Under the pieces are notes generated by a model. It saw nothing but the letters and a program-made list of their open reading frames with translations. It was not told the origin of the DNA and did not search any database. From Isoetes engelmannii (taxonomy: Eukaryota > Streptophyta > Lycopodiopsida > Isoetales > Isoetaceae), in assembly GCA_011763485.2 (NCBI GenBank), contig JAANSK020274046.1, forward strand, positions 1 to 21,046: a DNA stretch of 21,046 nucleotides. Direction: 5' to 3'. Made by a program: the position numbers and the translations under genes. Positions 1 to 8,908 of the stretch are shown one piece after another (positions within the stretch are counted from its first letter, which is position 1; every line of letters starts with the position of its first letter).

Positions 1-73
1 AGTTACATGCCTTCCCTGGCATGTCAACCTGCCGACGCGAGGCAGGTTGACATGCCAGGGAAGGCATGTAACT
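1..73. repeat. Perfect 33-bp inverted repeat (hairpin)
   Basis: Bases 1-33 are the exact reverse complement of bases 41-73, with a 7-base spacer (gacgcga) between them. The arm starts agttacatgccttccctggc. No mismatch interrupts the stem, and it starts at the window edge, so it may extend further left. An RNA from either strand would fold into a long perfect hairpin. It could be a small-RNA precursor, the remains of a foldback or MITE-type element, a very recent inverted duplication, or an assembly or library artefact. I do not recognise a known plant microRNA in it. Confidence 0.9.
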
Positions 74-94
74 GGCCTTTCTTGTATACAAGAC

Positions 95-126
95 TGAATT
101 AAGAGAACAATTGGTCTCTTAATTCA
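95..126. repeat. Near-perfect 32-bp palindrome
   Basis: The sequence around gaattaagaga...tctcttaattc is self-complementary from 95 to 126 with one mismatched pair (107/114) and no real loop. It lies only 21 bases to the right of the 33-bp hairpin but is unrelated to it in sequence. AT-rich palindromes of this kind are common in MITE-like elements, but I cannot assign a family. Confidence 0.8.
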
Positions 127-279
127 TTACAGTGAATATAAAGACTGTATAGACATAGAACTAGAAAGATGCAAATAACGTTGCCTTCTAAAATAGTGAT
201 TTGATACTTTGTGGCAATGCTGTCTTACATTCTTTATAGCCCAATTTCCTTTCTTTTCCTTGTCTTGGTCGTGTGGTTA

Positions 280-325
280 GTCCACTCGTCTAACACATTG
301 AGGTCCACTCGTCTAACACATTGAG
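280..325. repeat. 23-bp perfect tandem duplication
   Basis: The unit beginning gtccactcgtctaacaca occurs at 280-302 and again immediately at 303-325 without a mismatch. It sits between the A-box-like and B-box-like parts of the SINE-like repeat, so it lengthens the tRNA-like head. Confidence 0.9.
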
Positions 326-406
326 GTCTCGTGTTCGAGCCTCACTAGGATCTTGGCATCCTAGGACCTATGACCCCTGGTGTAGTTGTAGGGGGCGGTG
401 CTCCTT

Positions 407-482
407 GAAGGGGGATTGCAAGAACATACCATGTGCCGTCGTATGAAGGGGGATTGCAAGAACATACTATGTGCCGTCGTAT
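407..482. repeat. 38-bp tandem duplication
   Basis: The unit gaagggggattgcaagaaca... is present at 407-444 and 445-482 with one difference (c at 430, t at 468). It lies in the body of the SINE-like repeat. Confidence 0.9.
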
Positions 483-674
483 GTCCTTAGGATGCTGGCT
501 AGTGCTGCGACGTTAAAATATACTTCTTTCCTTCCTAATATTTTTCACAATGCTGGACCGTGGCTGATGTCAAAAGGATAATTCCATAATATCACTGTGC
601 ATATAAAATGGGAATCTCTTCCACCTTCCTAGGGGAATATGCTACAAAGTTATCATGTGCCGTTTAACCCAGGA

Positions 675-720
675 ATATTTAATTTTAGATTGGTTATATA
701 TTTAATTTTAGATTGGTTAT
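675..720. repeat. 23-bp perfect tandem duplication, AT-rich
   Basis: The unit beginning atatttaattttagattggt at 675-697 is repeated exactly at 698-720, followed by a further ata. It is outside the SINE-like repeat and unrelated in sequence to the duplication at 280-325. Confidence 0.9.
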
Positions 721-1044
721 ATAAAGTAACTGTTTACTGTATAAAATGGAAGGATTGGAATTTGCATTGAAAATCCGTTGTTTGGAGATCCAACTGCATT
801 AAAGAGTCTGAACAATGAAGGAAAAGCAAAAAAAGTGAATTCATTTAACACTATTTCAACACATAAGGCATATCACTGTTTGGATTGGAGGCCATGCAAA
901 TTACACAGAGAAACCTGCTGTGATTTTTATGAGCTGCATAAGAAAGTGAGCTCTAACATGGCATTCAATACATTTTAGTCCATTTTATGCCACCTTCATC
1001 TTGTGTGAAATAGTGATGCGAAGCTGCATACGCAGTCTATTGAT

Positions 1045-1050
1045 TTTATT
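1045..1050 (-). terminator. Candidate polyadenylation signal for the SAM-domain gene
   Basis: The minus strand reads AATAAA here, about 330 bases downstream of the stop codon, a plausible distance for a plant 3' UTR. Plant poly(A) signals are degenerate, so this is only a candidate. Confidence 0.3.
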
Positions 1051-1380
1051 GCGAGATACCTCGCCTTGTGCTGCTTCGACAAAAAGGAAATTCACATGAG
1101 GTGTCCTCTTCTTACAAGTAGCGCATTTCTCCTTTAAACATGTTGAATAATATACATCTCATGAACCACCTCTGGACCTTCCCTGGTAATCATCAGTATT
1201 TACACATATTGGGTTGAGTAACATTTCCCAAGTTCCATTGCCTAATTTCATGCGGTGAACTCCTCCATTCATTGGATAATTTCATGCACTGCTTCCTGCC
1301 TTTACTTTGCTTTACCTGCAAAACAGATCAACTTGTGCTCTTAATCAATCATGTAAGCATGTACCACATGCTCCACAAAC

Positions 1381-2490
1381 TCATTGTTGTGGGAGCACAA
1401 GGTCTTGAATAGCATGAAACATTTTCCTTCGGGCACCAACAGCCCCAATGCCCATCTCTCTAAGGTCATCCATGGTTAACAATGGTAGCACATCATTATC
1501 CACCTCATGAAGTTCAAATATATCTGCATACTTACCCAATCCGAGTCCATCAAGCCATCTTTGCACATTATATTTCAGACCAAAATCCTGCCCCTTGGAT
1601 GGTTGTATCATATTCTCATGCTCCTTTGCTGCCCCTGTCTCCTCGCTATCAAGACTGTCGTCTAACTCATCATCAGGCATAGATCCATCATCATTAACTA
1701 GACGGTGTTCTTGAGTATCCCATTCTACATCACCATGACCACGAGCGTGGCCATGTGACCTAAGCCCTAACATTTTTCCAGAATCCTCTGCCCTCTTCTC
1801 CAAATACTCAAAGCTGTGTTTACTAAGTTTCTGATTTGTACCCATCAGATCATCTTCCTGCTCTTGCTCTGTAGCATTTCCATTACACAACACTGGACCC
1901 GATGTATCACCACCAGCCTTAGACTGATTTTCCTTTGTCTTACCAGCCAGATATACCGCCCTCTTTGCCTTGAAGGCAGTGGCTGTCCTGGTTCCTGATG
2001 CACGCTTGCGCTTTCCATATCTACCTCTTTTCACATAAGTTCTTAAAGCTGGTCTCATTGCATTGTTACCTGCATTCTGACCCAAGGATAATCCACCCAC
2101 CTTATCTTCATTTCCCATATCAGACCCATGGCTAAACCAGTCCCCACCTCCTTCCTCGTCATGTCCATTTATGCTTATTTGCTCATAATTCTGATCATGT
2201 GAAACATGTTCCAGAGGACGAATTCTCGGTGGCCTGCCAAACCCTACCCTAGCAGCCTGCCCTTCAGAGGGGCTAGTGGGTAGTATTGCATCTTCTTGCC
2301 GTCTTTTCTTGCGCTTGAAGGTCCTTTCCAACATAAAAGAAATAGATTGATCTCCTATTTCTCCCAATCTAACACTAGGTCGCCGCTGTCTCTTTGTGTT
2401 GATACTGGCCGCTGGAGCTTCCAAAGGGCCATTTACAACACCAGCAGCAGCAGCGTCAATTTTGGGCATCTCCTGCTGCAAATCGCCCAT
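1381..2490 (-). CDS. SAM (sterile alpha motif) domain protein, probably nuclear
   Basis: One open frame codes for 369 residues. I start it at the ATG at 2488-2490; the frame stays open for 37 more codons (to a stop at 2602-2604) but contains no ATG, and a pyrimidine-rich AG upstream could be the end of a 5' UTR intron. The C-terminal part (about residues 308-366, RWLDGLGLGKYADIFELHEV onward, with MDDLREMGIGAVGARRK) is a clear SAM domain, a helical protein- or RNA-binding fold. The N-terminal part has RQRRPSVRLGEIGDQ (34-48), a motif I recall from plant SAM proteins. Then come a basic run KRKKRR (59-64), an AT-hook-like GFGRPPRIRP (83-92) and a second basic patch KRGRYGKRKR (154-163); these look like nuclear localisation or nucleic-acid contacts. 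The middle (about 205-295) is acidic and probably disordered. The partner and process are unknown. No intron interrupts the coding frame, and I see no poly(A) scar marking a retrocopy. Confidence 0.88.
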   Translation of the reverse strand: MGDLQQEMPKIDAAAAGVVNGPLEAPAASINTKRQRRPSVRLGEIGDQSISFMLERTFKRKKRRQEDAILPTSPSEGQAARVGFGRPPRIRPLEHVSHDQNYEQISINGHDEEGGGDWFSHGSDMGNEDKVGGLSLGQNAGNNAMRPALRTYVKRGRYGKRKRASGTRTATAFKAKRAVYLAGKTKENQSKAGGDTSGPVLCNGNATEQEQEDDLMGTNQKLSKHSFEYLEKRAEDSGKMLGLRSHGHARGHGDVEWDTQEHRLVNDDGSMPDDELDDSLDSEETGAAKEHENMIQPSKGQDFGLKYNVQRWLDGLGLGKYADIFELHEVDNDVLPLLTMDDLREMGIGAVGARRKMFHAIQDLVLPQQ

Positions 2491-2744
2491 GCTTTCGAGA
2501 ATTTGGACAACCCTAAGCGAGAAAGAAGTGGGTGCTAAACTACAGTGGTTCAAAAGATTTCTAGCATGTTTGAGAAGCTGGGAAGGCAGAAATGCAAGAA
2601 CTTAGACTTACAGTAGACGCAGGTGCTCTCTGAGGAAAATGCCGACCGATTCCAGGCCAAAGTTGTGCACAAGCTTCACGCCGGACCTGTGCAAAGAAGC
2701 TCTTCACAGTTTCTATTCATACAGTATTGGTAGATTTATGCTCG

Positions 2745-2754
2745 TATATATATA
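2745..2754 (-). promoter_or_regulatory. Possible TATA box of the SAM-domain gene
   Basis: The string tatatatata lies about 255 bases upstream of the start codon on the minus strand. If used, transcription would start near 2710-2720, giving a 5' leader of roughly 220 bases. Such strings are common in AT-rich DNA, so this rests on position only. Confidence 0.25.
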
Positions 2755-2944
2755 CCAGGAGATACGTATACTTGTATTCATACGGGGAGGCTTGCTAACT
2801 GTATTGCTACAATGGAAAATATGAGTTCTTTCTTCTATTGTTCTTGCGTGCTCTTTCTGTTTTCACCCTGGCCATAATGCGCTTTTTGTTTCTCTTTGTA
2901 CAGGTCTGATAGACCAATTGGCCTCTGTGAGCGATAAAAATGTT

Positions 2945-2974
2945 ATTCTATTCTATTCTATTCTATTCTATTCT
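2945..2974. repeat. (ATTCT)6 microsatellite
   Basis: Six uninterrupted copies of the pentamer attct. They lie upstream of the SAM-domain gene and follow a short GC-richer patch (gaccaattggcctctgtgagcg). A simple repeat after such a patch could be the tail of a non-LTR element, but nothing further supports that. Confidence 0.95.
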
Positions 2975-3068
2975 TAAATATCCAAGAATACTTCGATGCC
3001 TTGACTCCATCCATGGCCTTGTTCATTCTTGAGAAGCAAACTAGCTAGTTGTCTTGTTGATGATACCT

Positions 3069-3147
3069 AGCTAGAAGTGGTAATGATATACAACTATGCC
3101 TTGATCATGCCGAGCTAGAAGCGGCGATGATACACAACTATGCCTGG
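3069..3147. repeat. Imperfect 44-bp-period direct repeat
   Basis: The segment agctagaagtggtaatgata... at about 3069-3103 recurs as agctagaagcggcgatgata... at about 3113-3147, with a few substitutions and the shared ending caactatgcct. It is a small local duplication with no coding content. Confidence 0.75.
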
Positions 3148-6100
3148 TCCCTCGTTCAAGAATCCCTTGACTCTAAAGCTCTCTAACTGTGCCTGTAACT
3201 TTGCTTCCCACATTAGAGCCAATGAGGGTATTTTGTGAACTACAACATCTTGTACTGCAGTTGCTGATGAAATGGACCAGTGTTTCTCATAATGTTAATC
3301 TCTATAACAAGTACCATCAACGTGCTAGAACCTATGCCAACAATTTAGGGTGTTATAGCTTGTCCTGACATATCATATGAAAGTACTTGACATGTGAAGT
3401 ATATGTCAGTTAGAGATTATGCCTGGATGTATGACTTGTTGGGCCACCAAGAGCCAAGTCGCTTCATTGTTATCTTGTGAAATTAAAAAGGCAAAACATG
3501 TGCATTCATAGTTTGTTGTCGACTTGTCGGACATAACAATATATAAGATATATGATAGAATGTAAATACATAGGTATAATGATGCTTGGACTTCCTATTT
3601 ATAATAGACTAGGAAATTGCTGGTGGGCGTTTCATGTGATTATACATCAACAGTGGGGTATTAACGTGTTGCAACATTATCTGATGGAATAATTAGTATG
3701 TCAAGCTATTGAAACACACAATAGTGCATTATGCTATAGTGGCCCATCTTCAGAAGAGTAGTAATGGCCACAACACCTGGGCCACCTGCCAGGCCATACC
3801 GTTAGCCATGTAGATAGGAGAAGTTAATTAGACTTCTTAGATCTTCCTAACCAATTAAACCCTTACCTAGCTTATAGGATGACCGACCCCATCGACCTTT
3901 GGTTTACTTAGCCTCTATTCTTCTATATAATGTTATTTTATCTTTCTTCCAAATCATGCTAGATATGTTCCAGAGTTTAACATCATAAGATATGCTAATG
4001 TTACTCTAGCTATCCCCTATCAATAAGATAAGCTTGGACAGTGGATTCTTTTAGATTAGTACAGAAATATTGAAATTTGAATGAAAAAAGTGAGACAATA
4101 GTTGTATGTCAGCTTTGCAGATTAAATGATTAATTTAAGGACTCGGTTCTTTGGTACTGTTATGCCAAGAACCTCATACCCAAAACAGGTACTGATGCTT
4201 TGATTGGTTTATGCTTAAATATTGATATGTTTGAGAGAGCTTGCTCAGGTGCTGATGCTTGAGCTTCATTCTAGTTTGCTTCTTTCACACATATATGAAG
4301 TTGCCAGATATTTTCATTCTATTTCTCAACATGCCTGGAAGATCTATTTGAATTTTCTAGATGATACCATCATTTGGCAGCCTACAGGACTTGTTCATGT
4401 ATCATCATACATCTTCTAGTTACCAAATAGGAAGACCATTTGAACTTCTCAAATGCATAAGCTAGAGCAGTTTATGGTATGTAAAACTTGCTCTCAGAGC
4501 ATCTAATAAGTTTCCGCAAGAACAGGATGAAGATGTTGAGATCACTCCTGTAGTAATTCTGTTCTTGCTTTAAAACATTGTACCTTTTATTATAAAAAAT
4601 AAAAAAGTCAATTCCAAACAATTGAGGTAACTTAAATATTAATCTCTTGGAACCCATACCTAAACCAATATGTTCATATACAAACATGTCATTATACTCA
4701 TATTATAAGTCCTGTCAAATAACATTTCACTCTTGATTCATGAATATCTTTAATGTGTCCATCTACAACACAATTAGCAAGAACTAGATGTTGAGTCAAC
4801 ACCTTTGATATTATCATTACTTGAGCATTTCATGCTACTTGGTCTTTCCCGATGGAATGCATAGCCACACCCATCATATTGTTATCTAAGAACTATACTA
4901 CAGGTTCCAAACTTTCAAAACTACACTGTTTGTGTTTTACCATGAATAATCATACATTTGACATCTAACCATAATCCATTCCAATATCTCAATCTGGTAG
5001 ATAATGTTATCCACATTTTTAAAAGTGGCTAAACTTGATGTTTGAATCCAATATCTAAGTTTGCGGCCAATCCTCATAGCAAATCCAAATTTGAAATAAC
5101 CATAAACCCGTGGGTAACTTCAACCCAAATTGCTAGTAAAAGCGTATTGAAAGCATATCTTTTGGAACTCTAAATTTAATTCTCCAAATATATCATTTAG
5201 AACAAAGTTAAAGGTTATACCACCTTTCCTTTCTCTTCTTCATACTTTGTGATTGTATACACTTTGTAGAAATTCTTAGAACAACATAACTCAGGGATTC
5301 ATTCTTGTCAACAGGGATAAATCCTCCACATTGCATCATATTGTGCCAATAAAGGATGGGAGATAATGACACCTGTCGAGATAAGAAAATAGAGAACTTC
5401 ATTTGCACGATACAACGCACATGGTCCTATTGGGAAAACACAAACGAGGAAGTACTTGATATATATAATACAGAACCACATTACCGAGCTATGTGGAGCA
5501 ATTGACACTATGTTCAATCTCTTAATAATTACCCTTGCCATGGAATATCAGGAAATTATCGTAAAAGCCCACGAGTTCAATACTATGTCATTCAATAAAA
5601 GCATTGACAAAAGAGATCATCCACGAATAGATAATAATTGGACACCTAAAATGTTCATTTGCCACATTTTGGTACATTCAATGTGCCGAAACAAATTTGT
5701 ACATTTGAAATCTTGTTATCGACAATTTTCATTTTTCTTTCTTGTGTGGATGATTTGATATTCAATAATTTGCTATATTTAAGGATATTTTAAATTTTTT
5801 ATACGTATCTAAGGTAGATGACGTAATTAATGTAGTTTTCTATTTTCACCCACTCTTCGACGGTGGAGGCTCCTCTCAAGCTTGAAGTCGCCTAAAGAAC
5901 TATGGCGGGCTTTCTAGTATTTTCCTAGATTTCTCTTAGGATCTTCCTATTCTAGATTTATTCGCCTATTATTAGCTCACTGGTATCAGCTGTTGTCCAT
6001 AAATGGGAAGCTAATTTGCTGGAGCTCAATGGTTTGCCTCTATGGCCTCTGTTTACCTGTCTTGCAAATGGCCAGGCATAGTGCTTGTACATAACTTTGG

Positions 6101-8356
6101 AGTTTAAAAGAAATGCAGGTCTTTGAAGTTTTACATTCTTTTTAAATTTATGAATTTGATCAAGCTTTTTCCTTTGTCTTTGTTTCCAGAACTTCGCATT
6201 CCGGAACATTTTTCATGGCTTCCAAGGTCATGTCAAGTGTGCATTCCAGCTACAACTTTCCAAAACATTTCTCTCAAATTGTATTATTTAGGTCGTTATC
6301 AAAATCTACAATATTATGATGTAGAAGCTGTTCATATAAGATTTGTAGGGTTCTATAGATCCAGTCATTGCATTTGTTTCAAACAAATCACAATTGAGAA
6401 TCAAATTGTGCACTCTAAAGAAAGTAGATTCTAGTTTATACATAAGAATCTCTTCGAACTTCTTACTTTTCATAACCGTAATAAGAAATGTGACTATTGA
6501 ATTCTTGCATCCCTAACGCATTATTGTTTGGGGTTCAACTTTTGAGAATAGCACTGCTTAACCAAAGGTCAAGCATTATTTGGTTTTCACTTTTAAACAA
6601 TTGCTCCATATCCACTACCTGTCCTCTCCCACTACGGTCCTATGACAAGCATATTCTTTAATTTTTTTCTATAATGGATGTTTAACCTCAAATTCTCTAG
6701 GCCCCGCACAAACAAGAAATGAATGAAATTCACCACCATTTTGCAAGAGAGGAAGGATCAAGTATAGTTTATCACAATATCTTTATTTTTATTGGGCAAG
6801 TATTTGGCCCAAGTACTAAATAAGGTGCACATTGTTCCATCACCTAATGGACATTTGCTTTACGATACCATTATTTGTATCCATTGATTTATCATCATAG
6901 AGTTGCATATACATATTTCCATAGCTTAAGGAGTTATGTGTCTTTATGCAAACCAAGGTTAACCGTAACTTTATGATCCATGTTAACTACTTCATAGACA
7001 CACATCATATTACCATGTTAACCTTCTAGTGTGCCATGCATCTTTTCTGGATTCAAGTTAATTCAACCAATATAAAATATGGGATCATTATCCCATATCT
7101 TTGACACCAGTGTTAAGAACCTAGACCTCGCAAGTAGCATCTCTTCAATGTCATGGGATATTTACAATCCATTTCGTATGTTCATAGCATGTCACATGCC
7201 ATTTAATCATTTTTCACTTAGCCCTCAACCACATCGTGATATGCAATATTTATTCTAACTTGAACCCTCTATTTTAAATCCTTACCAAATTTCTATTTTT
7301 CTACGCTGGAGTAAGTACATCATGCTTTGGACTCGTGTTTTAGGAGCATTTTCTTGTGTTTACATAGTAGATGAGATATGTACATTTTGTAATGTTTTAC
7401 ATTTTGATTGATAAAGCTTTTTCATCCTTTAAAAAGGAAAAATTCCATTCATTAGATTATATGTTTAGGAGTCTGGTGGCTTAATAGAATCTTACTCATA
7501 ACCAAGATGGCAACATAATTGCCAGATTTCAACCCAAGGAATTGTCAAAACTACTAATATACCTCATAGGTCATTAATTTTAACAATTCAATGTGTAATG
7601 CCCATTTTCATAGCATTCTTTCTTCAATTGATTTGAAGTTTGTTGCTCTTCAAACTCGTAATGTCCTTATTTTTCACATTATATTGGATACTATATTAAG
7701 TATTGCTTAATTTAGCCAATTTTTATTCATGCGGCATATTTATTGTCTTGGATATGGATTGAAATTAAGGATACATTTCCACTAGTTCTTTCAAACCTTC
7801 ATCCGAGTGGGGAAAGTTCTTAGTGTTAAAGAAAAATTCCTATAAACTTGAAATATCATAGGCAATCCAAAAATTGTACAATCAATTAAAGTATCAAAGT
7901 TTTTCCTATAGGAAACAAAACATATGGGTAAGTTAATTTTTAAATTTTTCTTATCTATCCTCATCTTCAAAACCCTCATCATTATCTTCTTCAGCTCTAA
8001 TCGCTCATTTAAAAAAAAAAAAGAACGTAAAAGACAACGGCCGTTGATTGACTCAAGCATTGAATCCTATTAAAAAGTTATGGTCGTACGCGTGGCCACC
8101 CAGTAGAGTTAAACAGAGCAGAGGAGAAAGAGGAGTCGGTGGGCGTTTGAAACCCCAACCAAAAGCATTAATCTGTGGAGATTAGAACTATGTGCAGCAT
8201 GCCCAATTGAGAACCTAGTCCAACAAAGCAAAAGCAAGAGCTGGAGCAGCCATTTGCATTAAACCGGTAGAGAGTCGAGTAGAGAATTAGCCCCCCTCAT
8301 CCAACCTGCAAGAGATCAGAGCAAGAGCAACAAGCAGAGGACAAAATCTGGCGCCA

Positions 8357-8479
8357 ATGCTTGGCCCTCCATCTTCATATTTCATCCAATCGGCCATGCT
8401 TGCAGCTGGAGCAATGAATTATTCCAGACTTCGTCAATTCTGTCCAAAGTCCGGGACACTCCTTGAATCGTATTGCTAA
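8357..8479 (+). CDS. Small unassigned ORF, 40 codons (doubtful)
   Basis: An ATG at 8357-8359 opens a 40-residue frame ending at TAA (8477-8479). The peptide begins MLGPPSSYFIQSAMLAAGAM and ends SGTLLESYC. It has no recognisable domain; the first 20 residues are mildly hydrophobic. It sits in a patch (about 8085-8480) richer in G and C than the DNA around it, which might be a transcribed leader or an exon of a decayed gene. The length is well within chance expectation, so I list it only because of the compositional change. Confidence 0.15.
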   Translation: MLGPPSSYFIQSAMLAAGAMNYSRLRQFCPKSGTLLESYC

Positions 8480-8700
8480 TCGTCCGTCAAGCCAAGCGCT
8501 CTATTCTTTGAGTACTATAACCATCCCCCAAGAACAAACGAGCATTGCACAACTCAAAATAGAAAAAAAAAATGATCTTGAAGGAAAATGCCAATCCAAC
8601 GGCCATCGTGGTTTTCATCAAAAGGAAAAACAAAACAAAAATGTCGGAAGAAATTATCATTGGAAAATCTAATTCGCGTGGCTGCTATAGCACCATCTTT

Positions 8701-8898
8701 CTAGATCTTGTAGCTCATATTAAAACTAAAGACTTCCACATCAAAACCCATCAATGGAATCCTCATGAGAGCATCAAATTGATCAATTTTCAGCTTATTT
8801 ATTTGGGATGTTTTAATGACATTCATTCTGCTAAATTCTCGCTCACATTGTGTTGTGCTGGGACATTGCACCATACCAATAGTTGCTACCTTCACCAA
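8701..8898 (-). pseudogene. hAT C-terminal dimerisation domain fragment
   Basis: This 65-codon frame holds the most conserved piece of the transposase: VQCPSTTQCEREFSRMN followed by VIKTSQINKLKIDQFDALMR. The pattern S(T/A)xCERxFSxMNxIKT is the hallmark of the hAT C-terminal dimerisation region in this clade. A frame continuous with it extends only to about 8908-8923 (KDDFSELVKV), after which stops appear. It is the only copy in the window, placing the element's 3' end near 8690. Confidence 0.8.
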
Positions 8899-8908
8899 CT
8901 CTGAAAAA

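Larger units (their letters stand above)
262..545 (+). mobile_element. tRNA-derived SINE-like repeat
   Basis: The left part resembles a tRNA: an A-box-like tggttagtcc stretch near 274-283 and a B-box-like gtgttcgagcctc at 331-343 (consensus GGTTCGANNCC), which is a Pol III internal promoter layout. A GC-richer unrelated body follows (390-515), and the right end is T-rich (ttcctaatattttt). This is the architecture of plant tRNA-related SINEs. Two internal tandem duplications inflate it: 23 bp at 280-302/303-325 and 38 bp at 407-444/445-482. I could not identify a clear target-site duplication, so both ends are approximate. I cannot name the family. Confidence 0.5.
546..1380. other. Spacer and probable 3' UTR of the SAM-domain gene
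   Basis: I see no convincing coding region. Apart from the short duplication at 675-720 it is unremarkable AT-rich DNA. The right half (about 1030-1380) is probably the 3' untranslated region and terminator of the minus-strand gene that ends at 1381. The open frame at 778-978 starts on a non-ATG codon, has no recognisable motif and is taken as chance. Confidence 0.5.
2976..8690. other. Long intergenic region without supported genes
   Basis: This is AT-rich DNA without a reading frame that looks coding. The longest frames (for example 5456-5758, 6123-6434, 7791-8060) have compositions and termini expected by chance and no family motif. Beyond the microsatellite and the small direct repeat I see no terminal inverted repeats, tRNA gene or long internal duplication. 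The stretch about 8085-8480 is GC-richer than its surroundings and contains a 40-codon frame described separately. Old unrecognisable transposon debris is the likely main content. Confidence 0.5.

Noticed and set aside
262-345. A genuine tRNA gene
   Set aside because: The box A-like and box B-like parts are imperfect, the spacing is disturbed by a 23-bp duplication, and no cloverleaf with paired acceptor stem can be drawn; a SINE head fits better.
778-978. 66-codon plus-strand frame
   Set aside because: It begins on TTG, not ATG, and has no recognisable motif; length is within chance.
1482-2538. Plus-strand frames of 60-80 codons (1482-1682, 1816-1998, 2296-2538)
   Set aside because: They are shadows antisense to the SAM-domain gene, which has clear domain content on the minus strand.
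3740-3940. GC-richer patch followed by a ctatataatg string, resembling a promoter region
   Set aside because: No gene, repeat partner or element end could be linked to it on either strand.
5760-6000. Possible remnant of an LTR element, suggested by a tggtatcag string near 5982 that resembles a primer-binding site
   Set aside because: Only nine bases match, no matching terminal repeat pair was visible, and no polyprotein-like frame follows.
5456-6434. Plus-strand frames of 100 and 103 codons (5456-5758, 6123-6434)
   Set aside because: Composition follows the AT-rich background (many I, F, N, K), with no domain and no splice or start context.
7791-8060. 89-codon minus-strand frame
   Set aside because: Low-complexity, rich in Lys, Leu, Phe and Arg, crosses a poly-A run at about 8010, and has no motif.
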